Shown: piece after piece, positions 1-6,653 of the stretch
Numbering within the stretch: position 1 is the first letter of the stretch
Layout: each line of letters opens with the position of its first letter
NCBI GenBank assembly: GCA_903939765.1
Contig: CAJAIK010000098.1
Span: 1 to 64,000 of the forward strand
Direction of reading: 5' to 3'
Length of the DNA stretch: 64,000 bases
Source of the DNA: an uncultured Chlorobiaceae bacterium
GTDB lineage: Bacteria; Bacteroidota; Chlorobiia; Chlorobiales; Chlorobiaceae
The notes under the pieces: generated by a model
Database searches by the model: none
Seen by the model: the letters and a program-made list of their open reading frames with translations, nothing else
What the model was told of the DNA's origin: nothing
Position numbers and translations under genes: made by a program

Positions 1-102
1 CGTAATGAACAAACCGGCGAGGTGCTCGTGATGCAGATGGATGCCAGTGACTTTGCGGGCAGCGTGCTCGGTAGTCTCTTGGATTCAGAGCTTTCGCACT
101 AA
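1..102 (+). CDS. C-terminal end of an unidentified protein (cut by window edge)
   Basis: The frame is open from base 1 to a TAA at 100-102 and gives 33 residues ending in SELSH. Nothing in this short tail identifies a family. The next gene on the same strand starts 99 bases later, after an inverted-repeat region, so the two are probably separate transcription units. This could be a chance open frame, but it is the only uninterrupted reading of this edge. Confidence 0.45.
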   Translation, partial: RNEQTGEVLVMQMDASDFAGSVLGSLLDSELSH

Positions 103-156
103 GTGGCACAACTCAGGAAATAATCGCTTGTTCTTTGCCCGGTATTTTTGTACTAT

Positions 157-179
157 ATACCCATACCGGGTATCGGTAT
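157..179 (+). promoter_or_regulatory. Overlapping inverted repeats upstream of the rhodanese gene
   Basis: Two dyads overlap here: ATACCC-N5-GGGTAT (157-173) and ATACCG-N5-CGGTAT (163-179). They end 22 bases before the rhodanese ATG, an expected place for an operator. A very similar dyad, ATACCG-N6-CGGTAT, occurs at 5535-5552 upstream of cysK. The binding protein cannot be named from sequence alone. Confidence 0.45.
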
Positions 180-201
180 TTTTTGATAAAAAAAATATGC
201 C

Positions 202-576
202 ATGAACAAGACTCTTGACGTCAGCCCCGCAACCGCCCTTGCAATGATTCAAAAAGGAGCATTGCTTGTCGATGTCCGCGAACCACATGAAGTTGCAATA
301 AAATCATTTGACGTACCCGGTGTTATGCTGATTCCCTTACGCGAATTTGAAAACCGGTACAAGGAAATACCCGCAGAGCGTCAAGTAATTATCGCCTGCA
401 ACCTTGGAAATCGCAGCATGATGGCAACCCGTTTTCTGATAAACCACGGATACAGCAAAGCCGTCAATATGCAGCGCGGAATTGTCAGTTGGGAAAACGA
501 AGGGCTTCCAATCAAAAAAGCAGTGAACGAAAAAAACGGATCCTGGCTGTCGCAGCAGTTCCGGAGAATGTCATGA
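202..576 (+). CDS. Single-domain rhodanese-like sulfurtransferase
   Basis: This 124-residue protein is one rhodanese domain. It has the N-terminal VDVREPHE motif (residues 23-30) and an active-site loop CNLGNR with the persulfide-carrying Cys66 and Arg71. Members move sulfane sulfur from thiosulfate, polysulfide or persulfide to acceptors in the cytoplasm. There is no signal peptide or second domain. The ATG at 202 is the only sensible start. The overlapping inverted repeats just upstream suggest individual regulation. The 3' end converges with the L,D-transpeptidase gene on the other strand. The physiological donor and acceptor are unknown; sulfur handling fits the gene run that begins at 2.4 kb. 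Confidence 0.85.
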   Translation: MNKTLDVSPATALAMIQKGALLVDVREPHEVAIKSFDVPGVMLIPLREFENRYKEIPAERQVIIACNLGNRSMMATRFLINHGYSKAVNMQRGIVSWENEGLPIKKAVNEKNGSWLSQQFRRMS

Positions 577-633
577 ATATGCTGTCCACTTACCCGATTC
601 AGGGACCAGGTATAGAGACGTTCATAAGAACAT

Positions 634-1341
634 TCACAGTTTCGTGACAACCGTGACCGGATCGCGGCGCTGCGACCAGAAGAAGAGACGTTCAGCGTCC
701 ACCTGCAGGAGCCTGACACAACCATGTGATGCGGGACGGCCGGGAAGCGACTGCTGATGTATAAAAAAACCTCTGTTGTAGTTTATTGAAAAGGGCATGG
801 GGGCGTTCTCGTACTTGAGAGAGCGCCTGAAACGCTCTTTGTAATTGACAAAATACTTTCCGGGAGGTGTCGGTTTCTGTTTTTTACCGGAAGAGACCGG
901 ACCCCAAAAAAGAAGTTTTCCCCCCTCATAGGCTCCAAAGTATTGCAGATCTATAAATATCCTGATCTCGCGCTCTCCCCTGCTGTCGGCAAGCGTTTCA
1001 GGTACGGGAGTGTAACGCATTGCTTTATTTACATCAATGGGAACGAGCGCCTCTCTTCCTGCCGGAAAGTGACGTTCGTCAACCCGGTTGACTTTCATGA
1101 AGATGATCCGGGCCGTTGAATCGGCGTTGCATATTTTTGAAAGGGTTTCGCCTTTTTTGATCACCTTTTGGACAAAACCATCCGGAATGGAGACGGTGCT
1201 GCCTCCAGATACAATCAAGGCACTTGAAGGAGTTGCCGTCTGATTTTCAGTGGCATGCAGAGGCAATGAAGAAGCCAGAAGAAGCAAAAGCGCAAGGTGA
1301 CAAAAGACCCTCTTTGCTGATAAAAATATGTTCACTTTCAC
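634..1341 (-). CDS. L,D-transpeptidase (YkuD domain) with signal peptide
   Basis: The protein starts with a hydrophobic export signal (Lys-Arg then LALLLLLASSLPLHA). A LysM-like stretch follows (KKGETLSKIC), then a C-terminal YkuD domain. The catalytic signature is seen as FIHQQ, then SHGCVRL about 15 residues later, with Cys as nucleophile. The family forms 3-3 peptidoglycan cross-links or anchors proteins to the wall. The frame stays open to a TTG at 1425, but the signal peptide fits a GTG start at 1341 or 1335; I chose 1341 (235 residues). The choice of start is uncertain. Confidence 0.85.
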   Translation of the reverse strand: MKVNIFLSAKRVFCHLALLLLLASSLPLHATENQTATPSSALIVSGGSTVSIPDGFVQKVIKKGETLSKICNADSTARIIFMKVNRVDERHFPAGREALVPIDVNKAMRYTPVPETLADSRGEREIRIFIDLQYFGAYEGGKLLFWGPVSSGKKQKPTPPGKYFVNYKERFRRSLKYENAPMPFSINYNRGFFIHQQSLPGRPASHGCVRLLQVDAERLFFWSQRRDPVTVVTKL

Positions 1342-1593
1342 TGAAATATCTTTTATTATGAAGTTCAACCGCTTTTCTCCGCGTGACACACTATGCAAAA
1401 CTTGAAACGCAAATGGAGTGTTCAACGTTGCACTGTTTTGTTTTATCCTTTACCCGTAATCACCTGGTCTTGCTGCCACGATTGCAATGCCTGAAACAAA
1501 ACGAGAGAACGATCATGCCGACACTCCACTTCAGGACTTTAACAAGCTGATTATGAACAGAAAAAGAGCAACTGCTTTGAGAGGAGTGGCCGG

Positions 1594-2403
1594 ATGAACC
1601 GCAAAAAAGAGGCAATTGGCCTTGAGGGCTCCATCTGGTTTCAGAAGGCCGAGAACAGGTTTCTTGGTGGTGACCGAATCGCCCTGCTCGAAAAAATCGA
1701 CGAACTCGGCTCCATCAGCAGTGCTGCGAAAGCCGCAGGAATCAGCTATAAAACGGCATGGCATCTGGTCAACATGATGAACAACCTCTCTGAAAAAGCT
1801 CTGGTTGAGCGCATGACCGGAGGAAAAGGGGGCGGAGGCACCGTTCTGACCAGAGAGGGAAAAAAAATTATCGAACAGTTTCGGGTTGTTCAGGAAGAGC
1901 ACCGGAAATTTCTCCAGAATCTTGAAGGGCGTCTCGGAGATGCCCGTCATCTTTATCAATTCCTTAAAAAGATATCCATGAAAATCAGTGCACGCAACGT
2001 TTTTTCAGGCACAGTCGAAAAAGTGACCAAAGGCGCAGTCAACGCAGAGGTAATCCTTTTGCTCAAAGGCGAGAGCCGCATCACCTCCATTATCACCATT
2101 GGAGCTGTCGACAACCTCGGCCTCAAAGAGGGGGTAAATGCCTATGCCATCATCAAGGCAAGCTCAATCATTATCGCCCAGGAGTTGCACGATGCCAAAC
2201 TGAGTGCACGTAACATCCTGCCCGGCAGAATCACCAAACTTATCGAAGGGCCGGTCAGCACGGAAGTTGATCTGGAAATTGCCGAGGGCAACGTTATTTC
2301 AGCCATCATCACCCACGGAAGTTCTGAAAAGCTTGCACTCAAAGAGGGTGACACGGCCTGCGCCCTCTTCAAGGCATCAAGTGTGATCATCGGGGTAAAC
2401 TGA
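1594..2403 (+). CDS. modE: ModE-type molybdate-responsive regulator with two TOBE/Mop domains
   Basis: The N-terminal half (about residues 10-110) is the ModE winged helix-turn-helix, with the family signature IDELGSISSAAKAAGISYKTAW and a glycine-rich wing (GGKGGGG). The C-terminal half holds two tandem molybdopterin-binding-like TOBE/Mop repeats (about 130-193 and 205-269), each opening with SARN. The 269-residue length is normal. ModE binds molybdate or tungstate and then DNA, repressing Mo uptake genes or activating Mo-enzyme genes. No modABC genes are visible, though they may lie to the left. The Mo cofactor and aioBA block at 30-38 kb is a plausible remote target, which is inference. Confidence 0.92.
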   Translation: MNRKKEAIGLEGSIWFQKAENRFLGGDRIALLEKIDELGSISSAAKAAGISYKTAWHLVNMMNNLSEKALVERMTGGKGGGGTVLTREGKKIIEQFRVVQEEHRKFLQNLEGRLGDARHLYQFLKKISMKISARNVFSGTVEKVTKGAVNAEVILLLKGESRITSIITIGAVDNLGLKEGVNAYAIIKASSIIIAQELHDAKLSARNILPGRITKLIEGPVSTEVDLEIAEGNVISAIITHGSSEKLALKEGDTACALFKASSVIIGVN

Positions 2404-2447
2404 TTGAAAAAAAATCACCCATTTTTTTGGAAAATTCTCGAAAAATG

Positions 2448-2463
2448 GTTAACAATCGTTAAC
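2448..2463 (+). promoter_or_regulatory. Inverted repeat GTTAAC-N4-GTTAAC, possible operator of the sulfur operon
   Basis: Two GTTAAC half-sites flank AATC, starting 44 bases after the modE stop and ending 23 bases before the leader-peptide start. A TTGGAA (2427-2432) with TAACAA 17 bases downstream is a loose sigma-70-like match overlapping the dyad. A repressor or activator site at the promoter is plausible but unproven. Confidence 0.35.
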
Positions 2464-2486
2464 TGAAACTTAAAAAAGAGCGACTG

Positions 2487-2582
2487 ATGAAATCAATGAC
2501 TTCGACAATCTTTATGATGTGCTGCTGCTGTTGCCTTTGGCAACACGCTTCTGACAGCAGGATATCGGAAAAAGGATTGTAA
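2487..2582 (+). CDS. Cysteine-run leader peptide of a putative attenuator (31 codons)
   Basis: The ORF starts at an ATG 6 bases after a good Shine-Dalgarno-like AAAGAG and encodes 31 residues with the core MMCCCCCLW. The five Cys codons (TGC, TGC, TGC, TGT, TGC) are contiguous at 2520-2534. It precedes a 14-bp intrinsic terminator hairpin and then a run of cysteine and sulfur genes. Amino-acid biosynthesis operons controlled by ribosome-mediated attenuation carry exactly this layout: a short ORF rich in codons for the end product, then a terminator. I infer that it senses charged tRNA-Cys. Five consecutive Cys codons in such a short ORF by chance are very unlikely. Confidence 0.8.
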   Translation: MKSMTSTIFMMCCCCCLWQHASDSRISEKGL

Positions 2583-2640
2583 CTCACAGATGATTTCGTG
2601 AAGTGCATCAACTCTTGAAAGCCGGTTCTGAATGTCAGAG
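2522..2640 (+). promoter_or_regulatory. Mutually exclusive RNA structures of the Cys attenuator
   Basis: The upstream structure pairs CTGCTG (2522-2527) with CAGCAG (2555-2560) around the inner hairpin GTTGCC-TTT-GGCAAC (2530-2544), and it overlaps the Cys codons. The segment TCTGACA (2550-2556) is partly buried in it. That segment is fully complementary to TGTCAGA (2633-2639), which overlaps the loop and 3' arm of the terminator. A ribosome stalled on the Cys codons would block the upstream hairpin. TCTGACA would then be free to pair downstream and disrupt the terminator. Pairings were found by eye; no free energies were calculated. Confidence 0.6.
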
Positions 2641-2651
2641 CCGGCTTTTTT
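2618..2651 (+). terminator. Strong intrinsic terminator of the Cys attenuator
   Basis: A 14-bp stem (arms 2618-2631 and 2635-2648, one T-G wobble) with the 3-nt loop ATG is followed by T residues continuing to 2651 and a further T-rich stretch. It lies 35 bases after the leader ORF stop and 51 bases before the DUF4395 ATG. It therefore terminates inside a leader rather than after a normal gene. Confidence 0.85.
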
Positions 2652-2702
2652 ATTTTCAAAAGGATCAATTATAAACGTATAACCAATAAAGAACACTCTA
2701 TC

Positions 2703-3161
2703 ATGACAACACCAACATCTGCGGCCACATGCACCGGTATACCGTTGCCGATTGTCTCACTTAACCGGGTGGTACTGCTCGCGGGCATCATTGCCGCAAT
2801 TCTGTTCCAGCAACCGCTGGTAACCACCGTGCTTTTTTTTATCATTCTTTCCGCCGTCGTGTACGGAAAAAAAGGGAGCCTTATTTTTTTTGTCGGATCA
2901 CGCCTGTTGGCCCGGCAAAACCTGAATGCAAAAACTGAAGACCAGAAGCTGATGCGCTTCAATAACTCCATTGCCGCACTTTTGCTTGGTGGTGCGCAGA
3001 TCGCCTTCCTGCTCCATGCACCGCTTGCAGGATGGATTCTTTCGGGCACCGTTGCCGTTGCTGCAGCCGTGGCCCTTGCCGGGTTCTGCTTTGGCTGCTT
3101 CCTCTTTTATCAGTTTAATTTGCAGCGTTTCAGGCTCTTCGGAAAAAATCAGCAAAATTAA
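2703..3161 (+). CDS. DUF4395 family four-helix membrane protein
   Basis: This 152-residue protein has two hydrophobic hairpins (about residues 22-60 and 98-140), giving four predicted membrane segments. It carries the family-like signature GFCFGCFLFYQ near the C-terminus, with two cysteines three residues apart. That motif and the length match DUF4395, whose function is not established. It is the first structural gene after the Cys attenuator, so its expression should follow cysteine supply. A role in transport or redox handling of a sulfur compound is an inference from position. A perfect 20-bp palindrome separates it from metY. Confidence 0.75.
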   Translation: MTTPTSAATCTGIPLPIVSLNRVVLLAGIIAAILFQQPLVTTVLFFIILSAVVYGKKGSLIFFVGSRLLARQNLNAKTEDQKLMRFNNSIAALLLGGAQIAFLLHAPLAGWILSGTVAVAAAVALAGFCFGCFLFYQFNLQRFRLFGKNQQN

Positions 3162-3171
3162 TATATCGTAA

Positions 3172-3191
3172 GGGCACGGCATGCCGTGCCC
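3172..3191. repeat. Perfect 20-bp palindrome, REP-like
   Basis: GGGCACGGCATGCCGTGCCC is completely self-complementary and lies between the DUF4395 stop and metY. GC-rich palindromes of this kind are often dispersed in multiple copies. I saw no second copy in this window. It could also form an mRNA hairpin that tunes expression within the operon. Confidence 0.6.
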
Positions 3192-3242
3192 CAAAAGTGC
3201 CCCAACCAATAAACCAAACATTAACAAAAGGAGAGTATCCCG

Positions 3243-4574
3243 ATGAGTTCAGAACACTACCGCTTTGAAACACTTGCCCTTCATGCAGGTCAGCCTGTCG
3301 ATGCAACCCTGTCGAGGGGAGTACCGGTCTACCGTACCAGCTCCTACCTCTTCAAGAGCACGGAACATGCCGCAAACCTTTTTGCCCTCAAAGAGCTGGG
3401 CAATATTTACACGAGGTTGATGAACCCGACCACCGATGTCCTTGAACAGCGCCTCACACAGCTTGAGGGCGGAGCTGCATCCGTAGCCGTTGCATCAGGC
3501 ACTGCGGCAATTTTCAATACCATTATCACACTGGCCGAAGCGGGAGACGATATTGTTGCCGCAAACAATCTCTATGGAGGCACCTACACCCAGTTCGATG
3601 CCATTCTCCCGAAACTCGGCATCAACGTTACCTTCGTCGATCCGAAAGATCCTGCCAATTTTGAACGCGCAATCACCCCTAAAACAAGGGCTCTCTTTAT
3701 TGAGACCATCGGCAACCCGGTGCTTGACTATACCGATGTCAAAGCCATTGCCGAGGTAGCTCACCGCAACGGCCTTCCGCTCATTGTGGACGCAACATTC
3801 ACCACTCCCTACCTGCTCAAAACCATTGAACTCGGAGCCGACATCGTCATCAACTCCCTCACCAAATGGCTTGGCGGACATGGCGCCGGTATCGGAGGCA
3901 TCATTACCGATGCAGGGCGTTTTAACTGGAAGGGCGGGCGCCATCCGCTCTTTACAGAACCGGACAGCAACTACCACGGACTGCGCTGGGCCATTGACTT
4001 GCCAGAACCCCTCGCACCGATAGCCTTCGCCCTTCGCGTACGCACCGTGCCGCTCAGAAACCTTGGAGCATGCATTTCGCCCGACAACTCGTGGATATTC
4101 ATTCAGGGCCTCGAAACCCTGCCTGTCCGGATGGCCCGTCATTCGGAAAATGCACTCAAAATTGCAGAGCATCTTCAGCAACACCCGGAAGTGGCTTGGG
4201 TGCGTTATCCCGGCCTGAAAAATGACCCATCTTACCCGGCGGCTTCACGAGATTTGAAAAACGGGTTTGGCGGCATGGTTGTTTTTGGCGTTAAAGGCGG
4301 CTATGATGCGGCCGTAAAAATCATCGACAACATCAAGCTCTTTTCGCACCTTGCCAATGTCGGGGATGCCAAAAGCCTCATCCTCCATCCGGCAAGCACA
4401 TCGCACAGCCAGTTGACCGAAGAGCAGAAACTCCAGAGCGGCCTTTCAGGGGATCTGATCCGCCTCTCCATTGGCCTTGAACATGCCGACGACCTGATTG
4501 AGGCTCTCGACGTTGCGCTTCAAACAGAGGAGACGCACAAAACAGGCTGGCTATCGAAACTGATTAAAAAGTAG
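3243..4574 (+). CDS. metY: O-acetylhomoserine aminocarboxypropyltransferase (sulfhydrylase)
   Basis: This 443-residue PLP enzyme of the Cys/Met metabolism family has the cofactor lysine in SLTKWLGGHG (Lys208). Its length and N-terminal FETLALHAGQ...RGVPVYRTSSY are typical of O-acetylhomoserine sulfhydrylases rather than cystathionine synthases, which are about 380 residues. The enzyme joins sulfide and O-acetylhomoserine to give homocysteine, the direct route to methionine. A good RBS (AGGAG) precedes the ATG. The neighbouring cysK and cysE make cysteine from sulfide, so the operon assimilates sulfide in two ways. O-succinyl- or O-phosphohomoserine use cannot be excluded. Confidence 0.9.
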   Translation: MSSEHYRFETLALHAGQPVDATLSRGVPVYRTSSYLFKSTEHAANLFALKELGNIYTRLMNPTTDVLEQRLTQLEGGAASVAVASGTAAIFNTIITLAEAGDDIVAANNLYGGTYTQFDAILPKLGINVTFVDPKDPANFERAITPKTRALFIETIGNPVLDYTDVKAIAEVAHRNGLPLIVDATFTTPYLLKTIELGADIVINSLTKWLGGHGAGIGGIITDAGRFNWKGGRHPLFTEPDSNYHGLRWAIDLPEPLAPIAFALRVRTVPLRNLGACISPDNSWIFIQGLETLPVRMARHSENALKIAEHLQQHPEVAWVRYPGLKNDPSYPAASRDLKNGFGGMVVFGVKGGYDAAVKIIDNIKLFSHLANVGDAKSLILHPASTSHSQLTEEQKLQSGLSGDLIRLSIGLEHADDLIEALDVALQTEETHKTGWLSKLIKK

Positions 4575-4610
4575 GAACTATTTCATTTTCCATTTTTTCA
4601 CAATAAAACC

Positions 4611-4877
4611 ATGGTGAACAAGCATCTCACAGTACAGAGAGCAGAAGGGCTCGATTTCAGGGCCCTCGCAAAAATCCTGAGGATTTCCCGCCAGCAGCAA
4701 TGCTCCGTTGTTTTTCAAAAAATCAGCGGAGAAAAAGCTAATGCAAACTCTTTTCTTGAGATGCTCTCACTCTGTTCCACTATCGGCACAACGCTTCAGG
4801 TAATGATTGATGGCAATAACCAACACAAAACACTGGCCATGATTGAGGATGTTTTTGAAAACGGAGCAGGTATCTGA
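4611..4877 (+). CDS. HPr-like protein lacking the phosphoryl-transfer histidine
   Basis: The 88-residue length, the GL-x-x-R start, the ANANSFLEMLSL stretch and the closing AL/I-x-x-VFENG match the HPr fold of the sugar phosphotransferase system. At the position of the active His15 there is Asp15 (GLDFRAL instead of the usual GLHARPA). The regulatory serine region is kept (Ser47 in ANANSF). It therefore cannot be a normal PTS phosphocarrier. It resembles Bacillus Crh, which also lacks His15 but keeps Ser46. No other PTS gene is nearby. It ends 2 bases before a response regulator, so the two are probably co-translated. The HPr assignment is from visible motifs only. Confidence 0.65.
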   Translation: MVNKHLTVQRAEGLDFRALAKILRISRQQQCSVVFQKISGEKANANSFLEMLSLCSTIGTTLQVMIDGNNQHKTLAMIEDVFENGAGI

Positions 4878-4879
4878 CC

Positions 4880-5533
4880 ATGAGCGATAAAAAATGGAAT
4901 ATCTCAGTTATACTTGCTGATATACAGTTTTTGACCAACGAGGCATTGCGGGCAATGTTGACACCGCTCTGCCGGTCGTTCGCTATGGTCTCGACCAAGG
5001 CTGGCCTGCAGCAGCATTTGCAGAAAGAGGGTATTTCACTCATTATCACTGATTATGTCCTCTTTGATTTTGGCTCAATCAGTGAACTCGGGGATTTGAG
5101 AAAAAATCATCCCGAGATCGGTATCGTCGTCCTTACGAACTTGATAACATACATAAAAATAAAGGAGTTAAATGATATCGGAATCAGAAATATTGTTCTG
5201 AAAACCGATGACCGCGATGAGATTTTTCAGGCCATTGAAGCTGCGTTGAAAGGAAAAAAATATTATTCAGGCGATGTGCTCGATATTCTTCTGAAAAAGG
5301 ATGGTCCTCTTGAAGATGCGACGATTTTGACCACTTCAGAAATCGAAATAGTCCGCATGATTTCCAGCGGCCTTTCAACTAAAGAGATTGCGGTAAAAAA
5401 GCATATCAGTTTTCACACGGTCATGACACACCGAAAAAATATTTTCCGTAAACTTGGTGTCTCAAGTACCCCTGAACTGCTCATGTATGCCATAAAAGCC
5501 GGATTGATCGACAACATCGAATACCACATCTGA
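4880..5533 (+). CDS. NarL/LuxR-type response regulator
   Basis: An N-terminal receiver domain (about residues 8-125) carries the phosphoacceptor Asp in IITDYVLFDF and the conserved Lys in VLKTDD. A C-terminal LuxR-type helix-turn-helix follows (about 145-210; LTTSEIEIVRMISSGLSTKEIAVKKHIS is split by the usual turn). The acidic pocket near the N-terminus is reduced (LADIQ). No sensor kinase is adjacent. It sits between sulfur genes, downstream of the HPr-like gene, with an operator-like palindrome 1 base after its stop. Control of cysK onward or autoregulation is possible but unproven. Confidence 0.88.
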   Translation: MSDKKWNISVILADIQFLTNEALRAMLTPLCRSFAMVSTKAGLQQHLQKEGISLIITDYVLFDFGSISELGDLRKNHPEIGIVVLTNLITYIKIKELNDIGIRNIVLKTDDRDEIFQAIEAALKGKKYYSGDVLDILLKKDGPLEDATILTTSEIEIVRMISSGLSTKEIAVKKHISFHTVMTHRKNIFRKLGVSSTPELLMYAIKAGLIDNIEYHI

Positions 5534-5534
5534 C

Positions 5535-5552
5535 ATACCGTATTTACGGTAT
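5535..5552 (+). promoter_or_regulatory. Perfect palindrome ATACCGTA-TT-TACGGTAT upstream of cysK
   Basis: The dyad has 8-bp arms and a 2-base centre and lies 87 bases before the cysK ATG, in a 106-base gap. Its outer half-sites, ATACCG and CGGTAT, match those at 163-179 upstream of the rhodanese gene. This suggests a shared regulator and an internal promoter for the cysK-cysE part. It could also act as a weak hairpin in the long transcript. Confidence 0.5.
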
Positions 5553-5639
5553 ACAAGATGACTGTTTAACGGGATTTCCATTGATGCGCTTATTAATGAT
5601 ATTAAAGTTATTTTAAACAACGAAAACCACGTAACAGCC

Positions 5640-6593
5640 ATGGGACGCATCGCAAAAAAACTGACGGATCTTATCGGTAACACTCCTCTGCTTGAGATTG
5701 GAAATTTTAGTCGTGAGCATAAGGCCGAGGCAACAATTCTTGCCAAACTTGAGTACTTCAACCCGGGTGGCAGTGTAAAGGACCGCATCGGTTTTTCAAT
5801 GATTGAGGATGCTGAAACTCGGGGACTGCTCAACAAGGAGAGCATCATTATTGAACCGACAAGCGGCAACACCGGTATTGCACTCGCATTTATTGCCGCA
5901 GCAAAAGGGTATCGGCTGATACTGACCATGCCTGAAACCATGAGTATTGAGCGCAGAAACCTGCTCAAGGCGCTTGGTGCCGAACTGGTACTGACCCCGG
6001 GCCCCGAAGGAATGAGCGGCGCAATCAGAAAAGCTGAGGCACTCAACGCGGAATATCCCAATTCATTTGTACCGCAGCAATTCAAAAACTCGGCAAATCC
6101 GGAAATCCACCGCAAAACAACCGCCGAAGAGATATGGAATGACACTGATGGAAATGTTGATATTTTTGTCAGCGGCGTCGGCACAGGCGGAACGATTACC
6201 GGTGTCGGAGAGGTACTAAAACAGCGGAACCCGGAAGTGAAAATTGTTGCGGTCGAACCATTCGATTCGCAAGTCCTTGCAGGTGGCAAACCAGGCCCGC
6301 ACAAAATACAGGGAATCGGTGCAGGCTTTATCCCCGACATCCTCAATACCGGTGTTATTGATGAAATTATCCCGGTAAAGAACGAAGATGCTCTCCGCAC
6401 GGGTCGCAAACTGGCCAAAACTGAAGGGCTCATTGTCGGCATCTCTTCAGGCGCAGCAGTCTATGCGGCGTTGCAGCTTGCACTGCGTGAGGAAAACAAG
6501 GGAAAGCGCATTGTCGTCATTCTGCCCGATACCGGAGAGCGCTACCTTTCAACACTGCTCTACCAGTCTGAAGAAGAGCCGGTCAATATCTGA
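5640..6593 (+). CDS. cysK: Cysteine synthase A (O-acetylserine sulfhydrylase)
   Basis: This 317-residue PLP enzyme carries the classical signatures: [11 protein letters not shown] at the N-terminus, the cofactor lysine in NPGGSVKDR (Lys47), the substrate loop [11 protein letters not shown], and the glycine-rich phosphate-binding [12 protein letters not shown]. It converts O-acetylserine and sulfide to cysteine in the cytoplasm. The cysE gene for its substrate follows after 60 bases, a standard pairing. It ends with the usual hydrophobic-Ile tail. The upstream palindrome at 5535-5552 may regulate it separately from the Cys attenuator. Confidence 0.96.
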   Translation: MGRIAKKLTDLIGNTPLLEIGNFSREHKAEATILAKLEYFNPGGSVKDRIGFSMIEDAETRGLLNKESIIIEPTSGNTGIALAFIAAAKGYRLILTMPETMSIERRNLLKALGAELVLTPGPEGMSGAIRKAEALNAEYPNSFVPQQFKNSANPEIHRKTTAEEIWNDTDGNVDIFVSGVGTGGTITGVGEVLKQRNPEVKIVAVEPFDSQVLAGGKPGPHKIQGIGAGFIPDILNTGVIDEIIPVKNEDALRTGRKLAKTEGLIVGISSGAAVYAALQLALREENKGKRIVVILPDTGERYLSTLLYQSEEEPVNI

Positions 6594-6653
6594 ATCGGCA
6601 GAGCTGTTTTTATCAATACGAAGACCATCAGCAAGAGGGAGATTATAAAACAA

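Noticed and set aside
85-288. Minus-strand 67-codon frame at the left edge
   Set aside because: It covers an intergenic region and the rhodanese start and shows no family features; the plus-strand reading explains the region better.
2459-2696. Two minus-strand frames opposite the leader region
   Set aside because: They are antisense to the Cys-codon ORF and terminator, begin without good ribosome-binding sites and look like no known protein.
2404-2702. SAM or other known riboswitch in front of the sulfur operon
   Set aside because: I could not find the conserved SAM-I core, and the Cys-codon ORF with terminator gives a simpler explanation. A covariance-model search would be decisive.
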